From Pseudobdellovibrionaceae bacterium (GTDB lineage: Bacteria > Bdellovibrionota > Bdellovibrionia > Bdellovibrionales > Bdellovibrionaceae): a stretch of DNA of 64,000 nt. The stretch spans positions 186,001-250,000 of the forward strand of contig JAHBUV010000001.1 in NCBI GenBank assembly GCA_019637915.1. The letters run 5' to 3'. Within the stretch, counting starts at the first letter, position 1, and each line of letters opens with the position of its first letter. The position numbers and the translations under genes are program-made. Below, in pieces: positions 18,155-27,997 of the stretch. The notes beneath the pieces were generated by a model. The model ran no database searches. It worked only from the letters and a program-made list of their open reading frames with translations, and was not told the origin of the DNA.

Positions 18155-19303
18155 TCAGGCGTCCGCCTCTTGAAACAGGCGGCGGATCGATTCTTCCGCG
18201 GCCCAGGCGTCCTGGCAGCCGATCTCGATCAGCTGCTGGCAGAAGTCGGGCGAGAAGAGCAGGTAGCTCACGATCTCGGCGGCGTCGTCCAATCCGCCCA
18301 AACCCTTGATGAGGTAGCGCACCAGGCGCGGCAGGCGCGAGGTTTTGCCGGCGGCGATCTGGCCGATGTCGGCGGAGGGGGACACGATGGCGTGCTCGAT
18401 GGCGCGGTACTTGAATTGCCCGCGGTTGCCTTCCGGGGTGAGGCGGATGAACTCGTTGACGCGTTCGATGTACTCGATGTCGCGCTCGACCCCGTCCAGG
18501 AGAACGGCGTTCAGGATCAGGTTGACGACGCGGGCGACGCTGGGCGCCTCCGCGGCCTGCACGATGGAGTAAGCCTCTTGAATGGTGCCGCCGCGTTTGC
18601 GCACGCCGATCACCAGCAAACGGTCGGCGCCCAGTTTCAGCGCCGCCGAGCAGGGCTCGAGGTTGCGCACGCAGCCGTCGCCGAACCAGCCCCCGTCCAC
18701 CTGGGCGGGCGGGAACAGCAAAGGGATCGCCGAGGACGCCATGACGTGATCGACGTTGATGGCGGTCTTGACGCTGCGGCGGCGGGCCTTGTCCCAGTGG
18801 GCGAGATCGTCGCGGCTCTGCAGGAAGGTCACCGAGTTCGAGGCGGCGTAACTCACGGCCGTGATCGCCAGGGCGTCGAAATGACCGGCCTCGAGGTTGC
18901 GGGCGATGCCATCGGTGTCGAGGTTTTTCTTCAGCAGCTGGCGCAAGGGGCCGGTGTCGAGCAGGGCGCGTCCCGGTGTCGTCCCGACGAGGGCGCCAAA
19001 GCCGAGCTCCGTCGCCCAGGTCATGGCGATCTTGCCCATGTGCACGGCGTCCGAATTGAACACGTCGTCGGTGGTGAGATTGCTCCACAGCTTCACGAGT
19101 TGCGACACGCCCTCGTGGAAGTCCTGGGATTGCGAGGCGAGGAAGGAGGCGTTGATCGCTCCGGCGGAAACCCCGGTGTAGATGCGGATGTCGGGTTGGA
19201 TCTGATGTTTGCGGAGGATCTCCGAAACGCCCTTGAGGACACCCACTTGATAGGCGCCTCTTGCGCCGCCACCCGACAGAACCAGGCCGATTTTCAATCC
19301 CAT
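18155..19303 (-). CDS. Patatin-like phospholipase family protein
   Basis: 382 aa. The oxyanion motif GGGARG sits near residue 11, the nucleophile elbow TGVSAGA near residue 46 and the catalytic Asp in FGDGC. Together these form the Ser-Asp dyad of patatin lipases that hydrolyse acyl esters of phospholipids. The first eleven residues run straight into the domain and no signal peptide is seen, so it is likely cytoplasmic. A C-terminal helical region of about 100 residues is not assigned. Confidence 0.93.
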   Translation of the reverse strand: MGLKIGLVLSGGGARGAYQVGVLKGVSEILRKHQIQPDIRIYTGVSAGAINASFLASQSQDFHEGVSQLVKLWSNLTTDDVFNSDAVHMGKIAMTWATELGFGALVGTTPGRALLDTGPLRQLLKKNLDTDGIARNLEAGHFDALAITAVSYAASNSVTFLQSRDDLAHWDKARRRSVKTAINVDHVMASSAIPLLFPPAQVDGGWFGDGCVRNLEPCSAALKLGADRLLVIGVRKRGGTIQEAYSIVQAAEAPSVARVVNLILNAVLLDGVERDIEYIERVNEFIRLTPEGNRGQFKYRAIEHAIVSPSADIGQIAAGKTSRLPRLVRYLIKGLGGLDDAAEIVSYLLFSPDFCQQLIEIGCQDAWAAEESIRRLFQEADA

Positions 19304-19376
19304 GCCTCAAGCCTAGCGCTCCCGGGATGATCCGGCAAACGTTGACCCGACTGAAGTCTCATGGGAACGTCCGGGC

Positions 19377-20036
19377 ATGTTGAGCACCCTGATCGATCTC
19401 GTTTTGCATCTCGATGCGCATTTGGCCGCCACCGCCGCCTGGATGGGCCCGTGGCTGTACTTGCTTTTGTTTTTCATCATCTTCGCCGAGACGGGCCTGG
19501 TTGTGACACCGTTCCTGCCTGGCGACTCCCTGCTGTTCGCCGTGGGCGCTTTGACGGCGCTTCCCGCCAGCGAGCTCAACCCTGTGCTGATGGGCGCGCT
19601 GCTGATCCTGGCGGCCATCCTCGGTGACAACACCAATTACTTCATCGGCCGCTGGATCGGCATCAAGGTCTTCTCGCAGCCGAAGAGCTTGTTTTTCAAT
19701 CCTTCGAATTTGCGTAAAACGCAGTCGTTCTACGACCGTCACGGCGGCAAAACCGTTTTCCTGGCGCGTTTCCTGCCGATCTTCCGCACCTTCGCGCCCT
19801 TCGTCGCCGGCATCGGCCGCATGGAGCGCCGGCAGTTTTTGTTTTTCAGCGTCAGCGGGTCCGTCGTGTGGATCTCGCTCTTCGTGACGATGGGGTACCT
19901 TTTCGGCAACATCCCCTGGGTGAAGCGCAACTTCGCCTCCCTCATCATGGCGGTCATCGTGATCAGCCTGATCCCGCTGTTTCTCGGGGCGTTTTCGCAG
20001 TACATCAAAAATCGTCGAGGGATCACGGAATCCTGA
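19377..20036 (+). CDS. DedA-family membrane protein
   Basis: 219 aa with about five hydrophobic segments. FAETGLVVTPFLPGDSLLF and FLARFLPIFRTFAPFVAGIG are the two conserved DedA/SNARE-associated blocks, with the essential acidic and arginine residues. Members act as lipid carriers (undecaprenyl phosphate or phosphatidylethanolamine flipping) and support envelope homeostasis. The gene stands alone. Confidence 0.93.
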   Translation: MLSTLIDLVLHLDAHLAATAAWMGPWLYLLLFFIIFAETGLVVTPFLPGDSLLFAVGALTALPASELNPVLMGALLILAAILGDNTNYFIGRWIGIKVFSQPKSLFFNPSNLRKTQSFYDRHGGKTVFLARFLPIFRTFAPFVAGIGRMERRQFLFFSVSGSVVWISLFVTMGYLFGNIPWVKRNFASLIMAVIVISLIPLFLGAFSQYIKNRRGITES

Positions 20037-20123
20037 CGAATTCTTCACTTTCGGGCACGACTTTTGTACTGTGAAACCAGCGGTGTCGTTTTGCGACCAA
20101 AACTTTCAGTTCAAGGGGGAACC

Positions 20124-21107
20124 ATGGGGAAGAATTTCATTTTCGGCCTGTTGATTTTAGCCGGCGGAGCGCTGGCCCACGCCCAGGAATCGGCGAATAC
20201 CAGCACCTTGAAAGCTTCGGACGTGAAGCCGGTCGAAAAGACTCAGGAGCAGATCGACAAGGAGATCACCAACGCCCGCCTGCGCGCCTCCTTGGGTTCA
20301 AAATCCAAGTGGTCGGTCAAAACCTCTTTGGGTTTTGATGGCAGCACGATCGAGCGCCCTCTGGACCCTGTTCGTCCTGACATCGGTCGTGGGACGAGCC
20401 CGAACTTGCTGTCTTCCCTGTACGGAAGCCTTGGTGTGAAGCGTAGCCTGAGCGAGCGAGACAGCCTGACCTTAGGGTCACGTTTCGCCATCTTGAGCCC
20501 CTTCAGTGGTGACCTTTCTCGTTCCGAGTTCGCGGACCCGCGCAAAAAGAACGCCACGATGGAGCGCTACAAAGCCAGCTCGCCCTACCTGTCCTATGAT
20601 CGTGGCGACAAAATCGCGGCTTTCCAGATGAGCACGAACGTGACCTACACCCACGCGACGGACAATTTGTTCGTCAATGAGATGAAGCAAGCGGGTATCC
20701 TGAGCTTTTCACAATCCATGTTGACGGATTTCGATGGCTCCAACTGGACGGCAGGCGCCGCCCTCTCCTTGGCTTTGCCGATCTACAGTGGGCAGATGTC
20801 GGATTATGCCGCCACCGCTGGCTACACCCAAACGGATTACGCTTTCGGTTTGTATCCGTTCGCGGAATACAGTTTCAATGACCGCTACTCCCTCAGAACC
20901 GTGTTCGGCTATTTCGGCAGCGAAAAAACCCGTGGAGCGAAGGGTGATCCCGGAGCCGTCATCGCCGATGTGCCTTATCAATCCGTCGGTATCGGGATGT
21001 CCATCACGCGCGACATCTACGTGTACCCGAACGTGCAGTTCGCCCCTTTCGACATCCGCCCGGCCCGCACCAATGTGGCCATGTCCGCCTTTGTGAACAT
21101 GTTTTAA
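20124..21107 (+). CDS. Outer-membrane beta-barrel protein (hypothetical porin-like)
   Basis: 327 aa. AAGGGGGAACC before the ATG at 20124 sets the start. The signal peptide ends AHA, giving a mature protein starting QESAN. After a charged linker the rest alternates polar and hydrophobic residues with many Tyr/Phe (SYDRGDKIAAFQMS; YPFAEYSFNDRYSLRTVFGYF), and the last residue is Phe (AFVNMF), as BAM-assembled barrels end. No specific substrate can be named. Confidence 0.8.
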   Translation: MGKNFIFGLLILAGGALAHAQESANTSTLKASDVKPVEKTQEQIDKEITNARLRASLGSKSKWSVKTSLGFDGSTIERPLDPVRPDIGRGTSPNLLSSLYGSLGVKRSLSERDSLTLGSRFAILSPFSGDLSRSEFADPRKKNATMERYKASSPYLSYDRGDKIAAFQMSTNVTYTHATDNLFVNEMKQAGILSFSQSMLTDFDGSNWTAGAALSLALPIYSGQMSDYAATAGYTQTDYAFGLYPFAEYSFNDRYSLRTVFGYFGSEKTRGAKGDPGAVIADVPYQSVGIGMSITRDIYVYPNVQFAPFDIRPARTNVAMSAFVNMF

Positions 21108-21390
21108 GAAAGGTCACCATCCTCGTTTGCCAGGCCCAGCGCTGAACCCGCCGGGCTTTTTTATTTGGCGAGGAGTTAACCCCGGCGGGTGAGGGTGCCG
21201 TTTCAGCGCTAAAATGCAGTGGTTTTTGAACTGTGGTGGTCTTCCGGGCGAATTTCCGGGATTCAGATGATCGGAGGGCGGGTTTTGGGCATTGGTTTTT
21301 TGAAGCGCCGTTAATCGGCACTTCGTCAGGATAATAACAGGCGCGATCAATCTTAAGTTTATGCTATTCTCCCGACTTGGAGGCGCTCAA

Positions 21391-21942
21391 ATGAAATCAA
21401 GGGCCGAGCGGCTTATTCCCACAGTATTACTTCAAATATTGATCTCTTTTTTTGCTCAATATGGAGTGGCAGCGGAGATCGATCGTAGCTTCGTCACAGA
21501 GGTGCTCAGTCGCTCTAATTGTAATCTCACTGACCAATTTGTGGATGAATTTTCGGCGGCGATGGATAGGCTCGGTTCTATTAATCCCTCGCTGACTTCA
21601 CGAATTCGTTTGGAAAGTTACGCGAGAAAGCTCTGGTTGCGTTGTGCGGATATCAAAGAATCGGAAAGTATTTTCTATCGTTTTTCTGATCAAACCATCT
21701 ACCTGAGAAGTGGTGCAAATGCCGACTTGAGAACTCCGGCCTCGTTCTTTCACGAGTTTTTACACTTTGTTGGTGTCAAAGTGGATTATGATGCCCACAA
21801 CAGTTCGGCGAACTTGAACATCAAAGAAGATCACGTTTACGGATGCCACTTCGCCGTATTTCCGCAGGTCCTTCCAAAAGAGTGGCAAGACTTGGCTCTT
21901 AAAGAAGCTCCAGAAAGTTGCTCAAAGGCTGAATTCGAATAA
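21391..21942 (+). CDS. Secreted zincin-like protein with HExxH motif
   Basis: 183 aa from ATG 21391, which follows GGAGGCG. The signal peptide covers roughly residues 1-30 (LLQILISFFAQYGVAA). HEFLH near residue 128 is an HExxH zinc-protease motif, and four cysteines could form disulphides outside the cytoplasm. No family is recognised. The gene is clearly AT-richer than both neighbours and uses codons that they avoid, which hints at transfer. A strong terminator follows. Confidence 0.7.
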   Translation: MKSRAERLIPTVLLQILISFFAQYGVAAEIDRSFVTEVLSRSNCNLTDQFVDEFSAAMDRLGSINPSLTSRIRLESYARKLWLRCADIKESESIFYRFSDQTIYLRSGANADLRTPASFFHEFLHFVGVKVDYDAHNSSANLNIKEDHVYGCHFAVFPQVLPKEWQDLALKEAPESCSKAEFE

Positions 21943-21990
21943 TTCAGGTGAATAATAACACTTGTGAACTGACGCTCGAACGATCCAAAA

Positions 21991-22018
21991 GGCCCGCCTC
22001 AAACGGCGGGCCTTTTTT
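21991..22018. terminator. Bidirectional rho-independent terminator
   Basis: Stem GGCCCGCC / GGCGGGCC with loop TCAAAC, four A before and six T after. It lies between the convergent zincin-like gene and the M23 gene and can serve both. Confidence 0.9.
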
Positions 22019-22087
22019 CTTGGGTTCAATTCCGATGCCTTTTGGAGCCGAAGTGTCGTGTTCAGTTCCCGCGACTACCCGGTGACC

Positions 22088-22675
22088 CTAGAGGGATTCC
22101 GTGTCGGCGTCGTCGATGTGGCGGGCGAGGCGGCGGCCGCCGGGCAGGTAGGAGAGCGGGTCCACGGGGCGGCGGTCGCGGCGGATTTCGAAGTGCAGGT
22201 GCACGCCGGTGGCGCGTCCGGTGCGGCCCATGCCGCCGATGATCTGGCCGATGGTGATGCGTTGGCCTTGGACCACCATGATCTTGTCCAGATGGGCGTA
22301 GAGCGTGGCCCAGCCGTCGCCGCTTTCGATCAGGATCATTTGCCCGAAGCCGCGGAACTCGCGGCCTTTGTAGATCACCGTGCCGCTGCGGGCGGCGAGG
22401 ATGGGCGTGCCCTTCGGCGCCGCCAGATCAAGGCCCATGTGGGGACGGCGTTTGTGCGGCAAAAAACCGCGGGTCATGCGGGCGGAGTCCACCGGCCAAT
22501 CGAACAGGAAATCATGGGACGTGTCGGCGGCCGTGCCCCGGCGCACGCCGGGGCCGCTCATGTCGGCGGTTTCCGGCAGGGAGCGCGACACGGCGGTCGA
22601 GCGATGGCCGCAGGAGGGCAAAACCCCCACGCAGGCGACGGCCAGCAAGAGAAGACGCACGGGCAAGGAAATCAT
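22088..22675 (-). CDS. M23 (LytM) family peptidase lipoprotein
   Basis: 195 aa. The signal peptide ends in lipobox VLPSC, so the protein is lipid-anchored in the envelope. The LytM domain shows HMGLDLAAP (zinc His and Asp) and HLHFE (catalytic and zinc His) in the usual spacing, with GFGQMILIESGDGWATLYAHLDK between. It should cut, or regulate cutting of, peptidoglycan cross-links in the periplasm. The zinc ligands look complete, so it is probably active rather than an EnvC/NlpD-type degenerate activator. Confidence 0.93.
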   Translation of the reverse strand: MISLPVRLLLLAVACVGVLPSCGHRSTAVSRSLPETADMSGPGVRRGTAADTSHDFLFDWPVDSARMTRGFLPHKRRPHMGLDLAAPKGTPILAARSGTVIYKGREFRGFGQMILIESGDGWATLYAHLDKIMVVQGQRITIGQIIGGMGRTGRATGVHLHFEIRRDRRPVDPLSYLPGGRRLARHIDDADTESL

Positions 22676-22761
22676 GGATTCACGCTACCCCGAAAAGTCG
22701 GGAAAGAGGAGTGAATCCAGGGGTTTCGCCGCAAAAAAAGACGTCGGTCCTACGCCGAAGG

Positions 22762-24018
22762 TCAGTTTTGCGAGTAAATCGGGAATTTTGTGCACAGTTC
22801 ACGCACTTCTTCGCGGATTCGCGCCTTGGTGCCGGCGTTCTCCGGCTCGGCCAGGACGGCCTTGATCCAGCGGGCGATCTGCTTCATTTCCGCCGTTCCC
22901 ATGCCCCGCGAGGTCAGGGCCGGCGTGCCGATGCGCACGCCGCTGGTCACGAAGGGCGAGCGTTTTTCATTGGGCACGGTGTTTTTGTTCACCGTGATGC
23001 CGGCCTCGTCGAGGGCGTTTTCCGCGACCTTGCCGGTGACCGGGGAGTCACTGAGATCCACCAGGATCAGGTGGTTGTCCGTGCCGCCGGTGACGAGGGC
23101 GAAGCCCTGCGCGAGCATCTCTTCCGCCAGGGCGCGGGCGTTTTTCACCACCTGATCGATGTAGGTTTTGAAGTCCGGACGCAGGATCTCGCCGAAGGCC
23201 ACGGCCTTGCCGGCGATGACGTGCTCGAGCGGCCCGCCCTGGATGCCCGGGAAGATGCGTGAGTTCATGGTCTTGGCGCGCTCCTCGGAGTTGGTGAGGA
23301 TGATCCCGCCGCGGGGACCGCGCAAAGTCTTGTGCGTCGTGGAGGTCACGTAATCCGCGTAGGGGAATGGCGACGGGTGCGCGCCCGTCGCGACGAGTCC
23401 CGCGAAGTGGGCCATGTCCACCATCAAGGTGGCGCCCACGGCATCGGCGATCTCGCGGAATCGGGCGAAATCGAGGGTGCGCGGATAAGCGCTGTAACCG
23501 GCGATCAGGAGCTTCGGTTTCACTTCCTTGGCGGTGGCCAGGATCGTGTCGTAGTTCAGGCGGCCGGTGCCGGGATCGAGTTTGTAGCTCGCGGCCTTGA
23601 ACAGCATGCCGGAAAAATTCACCGGTGAGCCGTGGGTCAGGTGACCGCCGTGGGAGAGATCCATGCCGAGGATGGTGTCGCCGGCCTGGCAGCTCGCCAG
23701 GTACACGGCCATATTGGCCTGCGAGCCCGAGTGCGGTTGCACGTTGGCGAAGCCGCAACCGAAGATCTTCTTGGCCCGCTCGATCGCCAGGGTCTCCACG
23801 CCGTCGACGTAGTGGCAGCCCCCGTAGTAGCGCTTGCCCGGATAACCTTCGGCGTATTTGTTGGTGAGGACGGAACCTTGCGCCTCCATCACCGCCTTCG
23901 AAGTGTAATTCTCCGAGGCGATCATCTCGAGCCCCGATTGCTGGCGCTCGAGCTCTTTCAGGATGAGGCTGTTCACTTCGTTGTCGGACTGGGCGAGGTT
24001 CTGGGAGAGGGGATTCAT
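22762..24018 (-). CDS. glyA: Serine hydroxymethyltransferase
   Basis: 418 aa, full length. [15 protein letters not shown], the PLP-lysine region [14 protein letters not shown] and [23 protein letters not shown] are diagnostic. It converts serine and tetrahydrofolate to glycine and methylene-tetrahydrofolate with pyridoxal phosphate in the cytoplasm. It is the last gene of the fab-rpiB-glyA run and lies 43 bases after rpiB. Confidence 0.97.
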   Translation of the reverse strand: MNPLSQNLAQSDNEVNSLILKELERQQSGLEMIASENYTSKAVMEAQGSVLTNKYAEGYPGKRYYGGCHYVDGVETLAIERAKKIFGCGFANVQPHSGSQANMAVYLASCQAGDTILGMDLSHGGHLTHGSPVNFSGMLFKAASYKLDPGTGRLNYDTILATAKEVKPKLLIAGYSAYPRTLDFARFREIADAVGATLMVDMAHFAGLVATGAHPSPFPYADYVTSTTHKTLRGPRGGIILTNSEERAKTMNSRIFPGIQGGPLEHVIAGKAVAFGEILRPDFKTYIDQVVKNARALAEEMLAQGFALVTGGTDNHLILVDLSDSPVTGKVAENALDEAGITVNKNTVPNEKRSPFVTSGVRIGTPALTSRGMGTAEMKQIARWIKAVLAEPENAGTKARIREEVRELCTKFPIYSQN

Positions 24019-24060
24019 GTTGGCTCCTTCACGGTGTCGGGTGGCGCGGCAAGGGGATGA

Positions 24061-24495
24061 TTAACACTCCGTCGGCTTGTTCACTTTGGCAACCCTTGAG
24101 GAGTGGCGTCCACCCTCGAAAGGCGTTTCCAGAAAAGTCCGCACGAGCTGCGCCGCGGTCTTCTCGTCGGTGAAGCGGGATCCGAGGCAGAGGATGTTGG
24201 CGTCATTGTGCTGGCGCGCCAGCTTCGTCGTCTCGTCCTGAAAGACAAGGGCGGCGCGCACCTGCGGGTATTTGTTCGCGCGCATCGCCATGCCCTGGCC
24301 GGAGCCGCAGATCAGCACGCCTTTTTGCGCGGGATTTTCATTGATGAGCCGGGCGACGCGATCGGCATAGTCGGGATAATCGACCGAGTCTTTGTTCGAA
24401 GGGCCGAGGTCGTTCCAATCGATCTGCGGCAGGGCCTTGATCAGCGCGGCTTTGAGTTCAACACCCGCGTGATCGGCGGCGATGGAAATCTTCAT
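24061..24495 (-). CDS. rpiB: Ribose-5-phosphate isomerase B
   Basis: 144 aa. MKISIAADHAGVELK, ICGSGQGMAMRANK (the Cys acting in ring opening and the phosphate loop) and HNDANILCLGSR match RpiB. It interconverts ribose-5-phosphate and ribulose-5-phosphate in the pentose phosphate pathway. Its ribosome site GAGGAG can pair with an upstream CTCCTC, which is part of a palindrome (see 24512-24531), so its translation may be controlled. Confidence 0.96.
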   Translation of the reverse strand: MKISIAADHAGVELKAALIKALPQIDWNDLGPSNKDSVDYPDYADRVARLINENPAQKGVLICGSGQGMAMRANKYPQVRAALVFQDETTKLARQHNDANILCLGSRFTDEKTAAQLVRTFLETPFEGGRHSSRVAKVNKPTEC

Positions 24496-24511
24496 GAAGC
24501 TCCTCGTTTCT

Positions 24512-24531
24512 GAGAGGAGCGCGCTCCTCTC
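24512..24531 (-). promoter_or_regulatory. Perfect 20-bp palindrome with alternative pairing to the rpiB ribosome site
   Basis: GAGAGGAGCG / CGCTCCTCTC is a perfect palindrome in the fabF-rpiB gap. In the minus-strand transcript its 3' half, GCTCCTC, can instead pair over 7 bases with the rpiB Shine-Dalgarno GAGGAGC just downstream. The two hairpins exclude each other. It lies inside an operon and has no T-run, so it is not a standard terminator. Confidence 0.45.
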
Positions 24532-24576
24532 GTCAGGGACAAGAGGGTTTTCTTCCCGCCCTTGGGCGAGCCACTC

Positions 24577-25848
24577 TTATCCGAGTTTGGAAAAAATCAC
24601 GGACGCGTTCGTCCCACCGAAGCCGAAGCTGTTGTTCAGCACGTGGGTGATCTTGCCGTCGCGCGCCTGATTCGGCACGAAGTCCAGATCACAGTCCTCG
24701 CCGGGATTGTCCAGATTGATGGTCGGCGGGACGATCTGATCTTTCAAGGCCATGATGCAGAAAGCGCTCTCGATGGCGCCGGCGGCACCCAGGGTGTGAC
24801 CGGTCATCGATTTGGTGGAAGACACCCACACTTTGCGGGCGGCCTCTTCACCGAAAAGCTTTTTCACCGCCACGGCTTCAAGCACATCGCCGATGGGCGT
24901 GCTGGTGCCGTGGGCGTTGATGTATTGAATGTCCTGCGGCTTGAGGCCAGCGTCCTGCAAAGCCATGCGCATGGCGGCCTGGGCCCCGGCATGCTCCGGG
25001 GCGGGGCTCGTCATGTGGTAGGCGTCGGAGGTCGCGCCGTAGCCGGTGATTTCCGCGAGAATCGGGGCTCCGCGTTTTTCGGCGCCCTCGAGGGATTCCA
25101 AAATCAAGACCGCCGCGCCTTCCGCCAAGACGAAACCATCGCGGTCCTTGTCCCAGGGCCGGCTGGCTTTTTCCGGGGCGTCGTTGCGGGTCGACAGGGC
25201 TTTCATCGCCGCGAAACCGCCGATGGCCATGGGGCACACGGTGGCTTCCGCGCCGCCGGCGACCATGTAGTCGCAGACGCCGTCGCGGATGTATTTGGCG
25301 GCTTCACCGATGGAATGAGCGCCCGTGGCGCAGGCCGAGGTGATGGAGTAGCTCGGGCCCTTCAGTCCATAAGTGATGGAGACCTGACCCGAGGCCAGGT
25401 TGGTGATCACGGCCGGAATGAAAAAGGGACTGATGCGTCCGGGGCCGCGCTCTTTGAGTTTCGTGTACTGCTCTTCGATCATGGGCAGGCCGCCCATGCC
25501 GACACCGATGAAACAACCGGTGCGTTCCTTCACTTCATCCGTCAGATCGAGGCGAGCGTGCTCGAGGGCCATCTTCGTGCAGGCCATCGCGTAATGGATG
25601 AAGGTATCCATTTTCTTCTGCTCTTTTTTCTCGATGAAGGGGTCCGGATTGAACCCCTTCACTTCGCCCGCGAAATGAACATCGAAACCCGTCGAGTCGA
25701 ATTTCGTGATATTGGCGATCCCGCTTTGACCCTTGAGCGCGCGACTCCAGGTTTCATCCAGAGTGAGGCCCAGGGGAGTGATGGTGCCAATGCCGGTGAC
25801 CACGACCCGTCTTTGCGGACGGGCGGGGCGTTCATAACGCGGATTCAT
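24577..25848 (-). CDS. fabF: 3-oxoacyl-ACP synthase II
   Basis: 423 aa. The active-site Cys is in SITSACATGAHS, and the two catalytic His are in NAHGTSTPIGD and TKSMTGHTLGAAG. It condenses malonyl-ACP with growing acyl-ACP in type II fatty acid synthesis. It starts three bases after the acpP stop, as in most bacteria. The N-terminus has a short extra basic leader (NPRYERPARPQRR) before the conserved VVVTGIGTITPLG. Confidence 0.97.
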   Translation of the reverse strand: MNPRYERPARPQRRVVVTGIGTITPLGLTLDETWSRALKGQSGIANITKFDSTGFDVHFAGEVKGFNPDPFIEKKEQKKMDTFIHYAMACTKMALEHARLDLTDEVKERTGCFIGVGMGGLPMIEEQYTKLKERGPGRISPFFIPAVITNLASGQVSITYGLKGPSYSITSACATGAHSIGEAAKYIRDGVCDYMVAGGAEATVCPMAIGGFAAMKALSTRNDAPEKASRPWDKDRDGFVLAEGAAVLILESLEGAEKRGAPILAEITGYGATSDAYHMTSPAPEHAGAQAAMRMALQDAGLKPQDIQYINAHGTSTPIGDVLEAVAVKKLFGEEAARKVWVSSTKSMTGHTLGAAGAIESAFCIMALKDQIVPPTINLDNPGEDCDLDFVPNQARDGKITHVLNNSFGFGGTNASVIFSKLG

Positions 25849-25851
25849 GGC

Positions 25852-26115
25852 TTAAGCTTTGCCTTTTTTGGCCAGGTAGCTTTGGACGTCGTTCACGGTT
25901 TTCAGTTTTTCCGCGTCTTCGTCCGGGATTTCGAGGTCGAATTCCTCTTCCATCGCCATGACGAGCTCGACGATGTCGAGGGAGTCCGCACCGAGGTCGT
26001 CGATGAACGAAGCTTCCGGTTTCACTTTCTCCGGATCCACGCCCAGTTGTTCCACGATGATATCTTTGATTTTCGGACTCAAGCCCACTTGTGCCTCCTG
26101 TTTATCCATTTCCAT
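25852..26115 (-). CDS. acpP: Acyl carrier protein
   Basis: 87 aa from ATG 26115, which follows AAGGGGAATAAAA; another ATG lies two codons on. The phosphopantetheine serine is in [18 protein letters not shown]. The protein is strongly acidic and helical. It carries acyl chains between the Fab enzymes encoded around it. The N-terminus is about eight residues longer than in Escherichia coli AcpP. Confidence 0.97.
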   Translation of the reverse strand: MEMDKQEAQVGLSPKIKDIIVEQLGVDPEKVKPEASFIDDLGADSLDIVELVMAMEEEFDLEIPDEDAEKLKTVNDVQSYLAKKGKA

Positions 26116-26192
26116 TTTTATTCCCCTTTTTTGTTGTTCTTCTTTGTCGTTCTTTGAACTCGATGTTCTTTTTTCTGTTTTCCGATTCGCGA

Positions 26193-26939
26193 TCACTCCA
26201 TGAAGAGCCCGCCGTTCACGCTGATCGTGTGGCCCGTGATGTAACGGGACTCATCGCTCAGCAGGAACCGCACCGCCTGGGCGACGTCACGGCCTTCGCC
26301 GATGAAACCCAGAGGGACTTTCTCCATGATCTTTTTCTTTTGTTCTTCATTCAAGGCACTGGTCATTTCCGTGGCGATGAAGCCAGGGGCGACGCAGTTC
26401 ACACGCACCTCGCGGGAGGCGAGTTCCAGGGCGATGGACTTGGACATGGCCACCGTGCCGGCTTTGGAGGCCGCGTAGTTGGCCTGACCGGGATTGCCGG
26501 TTTGTCCGATGACAGAGGTGATGTTGACCACCGAACCTTTGTTTTTCATCAGGGAACGGGACAGGGCCTTGGTCACCAGGAAGGTGCCCTTGAGGTTGGT
26601 GTCCATGACCGCGTCGAAATCATCGGCCTTCATGCGGATAAACAAATTGTCCTTGGTGATGCCGGCGTTGTTCACGACGCCGTGAACTTCGGGCCATTTG
26701 GCGAGGACCTGATCGACGCCCTCTTTCACGGACTCTTCCGAGGCCACGTCCATCTTCAGGTAGAAATGCCCCTCGCCCGAGAGGCCCTTCGCCACTTCCG
26801 CGGCGGATTCTTCGCGGCTCGAGTAAGTGAAAGCCACTTGGGCGCCCTCATCCGCCAGCAAACGCACGATGGCCGCGCCGATCCCGCGACTGCCGCCGGT
26901 GACGAGGATGCGCTTGCCCTTCAGTGTCGAACCTGTCAT
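26193..26939 (-). CDS. fabG: 3-oxoacyl-ACP reductase
   Basis: 248 aa. It has the Rossmann NADP loop [14 protein letters not shown], the catalytic Ser in NITSVIG and YAASKAG with catalytic Tyr and Lys. It reduces 3-oxoacyl-ACP to 3-hydroxyacyl-ACP. It lies upstream of acpP with a 77-base gap that may hold a ribosome-site-rich leader for the abundant acyl carrier protein. Confidence 0.97.
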   Translation of the reverse strand: MTGSTLKGKRILVTGGSRGIGAAIVRLLADEGAQVAFTYSSREESAAEVAKGLSGEGHFYLKMDVASEESVKEGVDQVLAKWPEVHGVVNNAGITKDNLFIRMKADDFDAVMDTNLKGTFLVTKALSRSLMKNKGSVVNITSVIGQTGNPGQANYAASKAGTVAMSKSIALELASREVRVNCVAPGFIATEMTSALNEEQKKKIMEKVPLGFIGEGRDVAQAVRFLLSDESRYITGHTISVNGGLFME

Positions 26940-27025
26940 GAGGTGTCCTTTAATCCTTGTGTTAAGACTCGGCCATGATGATAGAGAAGTTCCCGATCTT
27001 CAAGGGCTTTTCTTGACCCAATGCT

Positions 27026-27994
27026 TTACGTGAGGGCCTTTAATTCCGCTTCAAAAGCATGGAATTCCTCCAGGGAATTCAAGCTCGCAACGGAAAAGCC
27101 TTCCGGGTCGATTTTTTTGAGCAATCCTTTAAGAACCGTGCCATGGCCGCATTCAACGCCTCTGGTCAATCCCTGGGATTTGAGAGTCAGCATGGACTGC
27201 GTCCACAGCACCGGAGCGGAAACCTGGCGAATGAGGTTTTCGCGAAGGGCCGAGGGTTCCACCACGGTTTGCGCCGTGAAGTTCTGGCAGACCGGGAAAG
27301 CCGGGGCCTGGAACTCCATGGCGGTCAAAACTTCCCGCATTTTGTCTTCCGCGGGCTTCATCATGGCGCAATGGAAGGGCGCCGACACGGTGAGCGGGAT
27401 CAACTTGGCGCGTTTGGGGGCCCCGGGCACTTCGTCGGCCTTGAAGTTGGCGCGCAGCCAGGCGATGGCCTTGGCTGAGCCGGAGATCACCACCTGGCCC
27501 GGACTGTTGAAATTGGCTGGGGACAGGGGGCCTTCGCCCGAGGTTTTCACCACGTGCTCGCAGAGCCAACGCACTTGCTCATCCTCCATGCCGAGGACGG
27601 CCACCATGCCGCCTTGCCCGACGGGAACGGCGGATTGCATGGCCTGACCACGGGCGCGCACGGCCCGCATGGCCTCATCAAAACGGATGCTGCCGGCGGC
27701 GACCAGGGCGGCGTACTCCCCGATGGAGTGGCCCGCGGTCGCCGAGGCTTTCAAGTCCAATTGCGAGCGCAGGACTTTTTGCGTCGCCGTCGACACACAC
27801 AGCAACGCCGGCTGTGTGTTTTCCGTGAGCGCGAGATCCGCTTCGGAGCCCTCGAAGATCAGTTTTTTCAGATCCTGCTTGAGAGCCTCGGAGCCTTCTT
27901 CGAAGACGTCTTTGGCGGTTTGGAAATTGTCATGGAGCCAGCGGCCCATGCCGGGCGCCTGGCTCCCTTGTCCGGGGAAAAGCAGAACGAACAT
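27026..27994 (-). CDS. fabD: Malonyl-CoA:ACP transacylase
   Basis: 322 aa. LFPGQGSQAPGMG opens the protein, GHSIGEYAAL carries the nucleophile Ser, and the catalytic His is in the segment SAPFHCAMM. It loads malonyl groups onto acyl carrier protein. It begins three bases after the fabH stop, so the two are cotranscribed. Confidence 0.96.
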   Translation of the reverse strand: MFVLLFPGQGSQAPGMGRWLHDNFQTAKDVFEEGSEALKQDLKKLIFEGSEADLALTENTQPALLCVSTATQKVLRSQLDLKASATAGHSIGEYAALVAAGSIRFDEAMRAVRARGQAMQSAVPVGQGGMVAVLGMEDEQVRWLCEHVVKTSGEGPLSPANFNSPGQVVISGSAKAIAWLRANFKADEVPGAPKRAKLIPLTVSAPFHCAMMKPAEDKMREVLTAMEFQAPAFPVCQNFTAQTVVEPSALRENLIRQVSAPVLWTQSMLTLKSQGLTRGVECGHGTVLKGLLKKIDPEGFSVASLNSLEEFHAFEAELKALT

Positions 27995-27997
27995 GTT

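Noticed and set aside
21133-21170. Terminator after the outer-membrane protein gene (GCCC...GGGC then T-run)
   Set aside because: The stem is only four pairs with a long loop. It may terminate, but I cannot support it from sequence.
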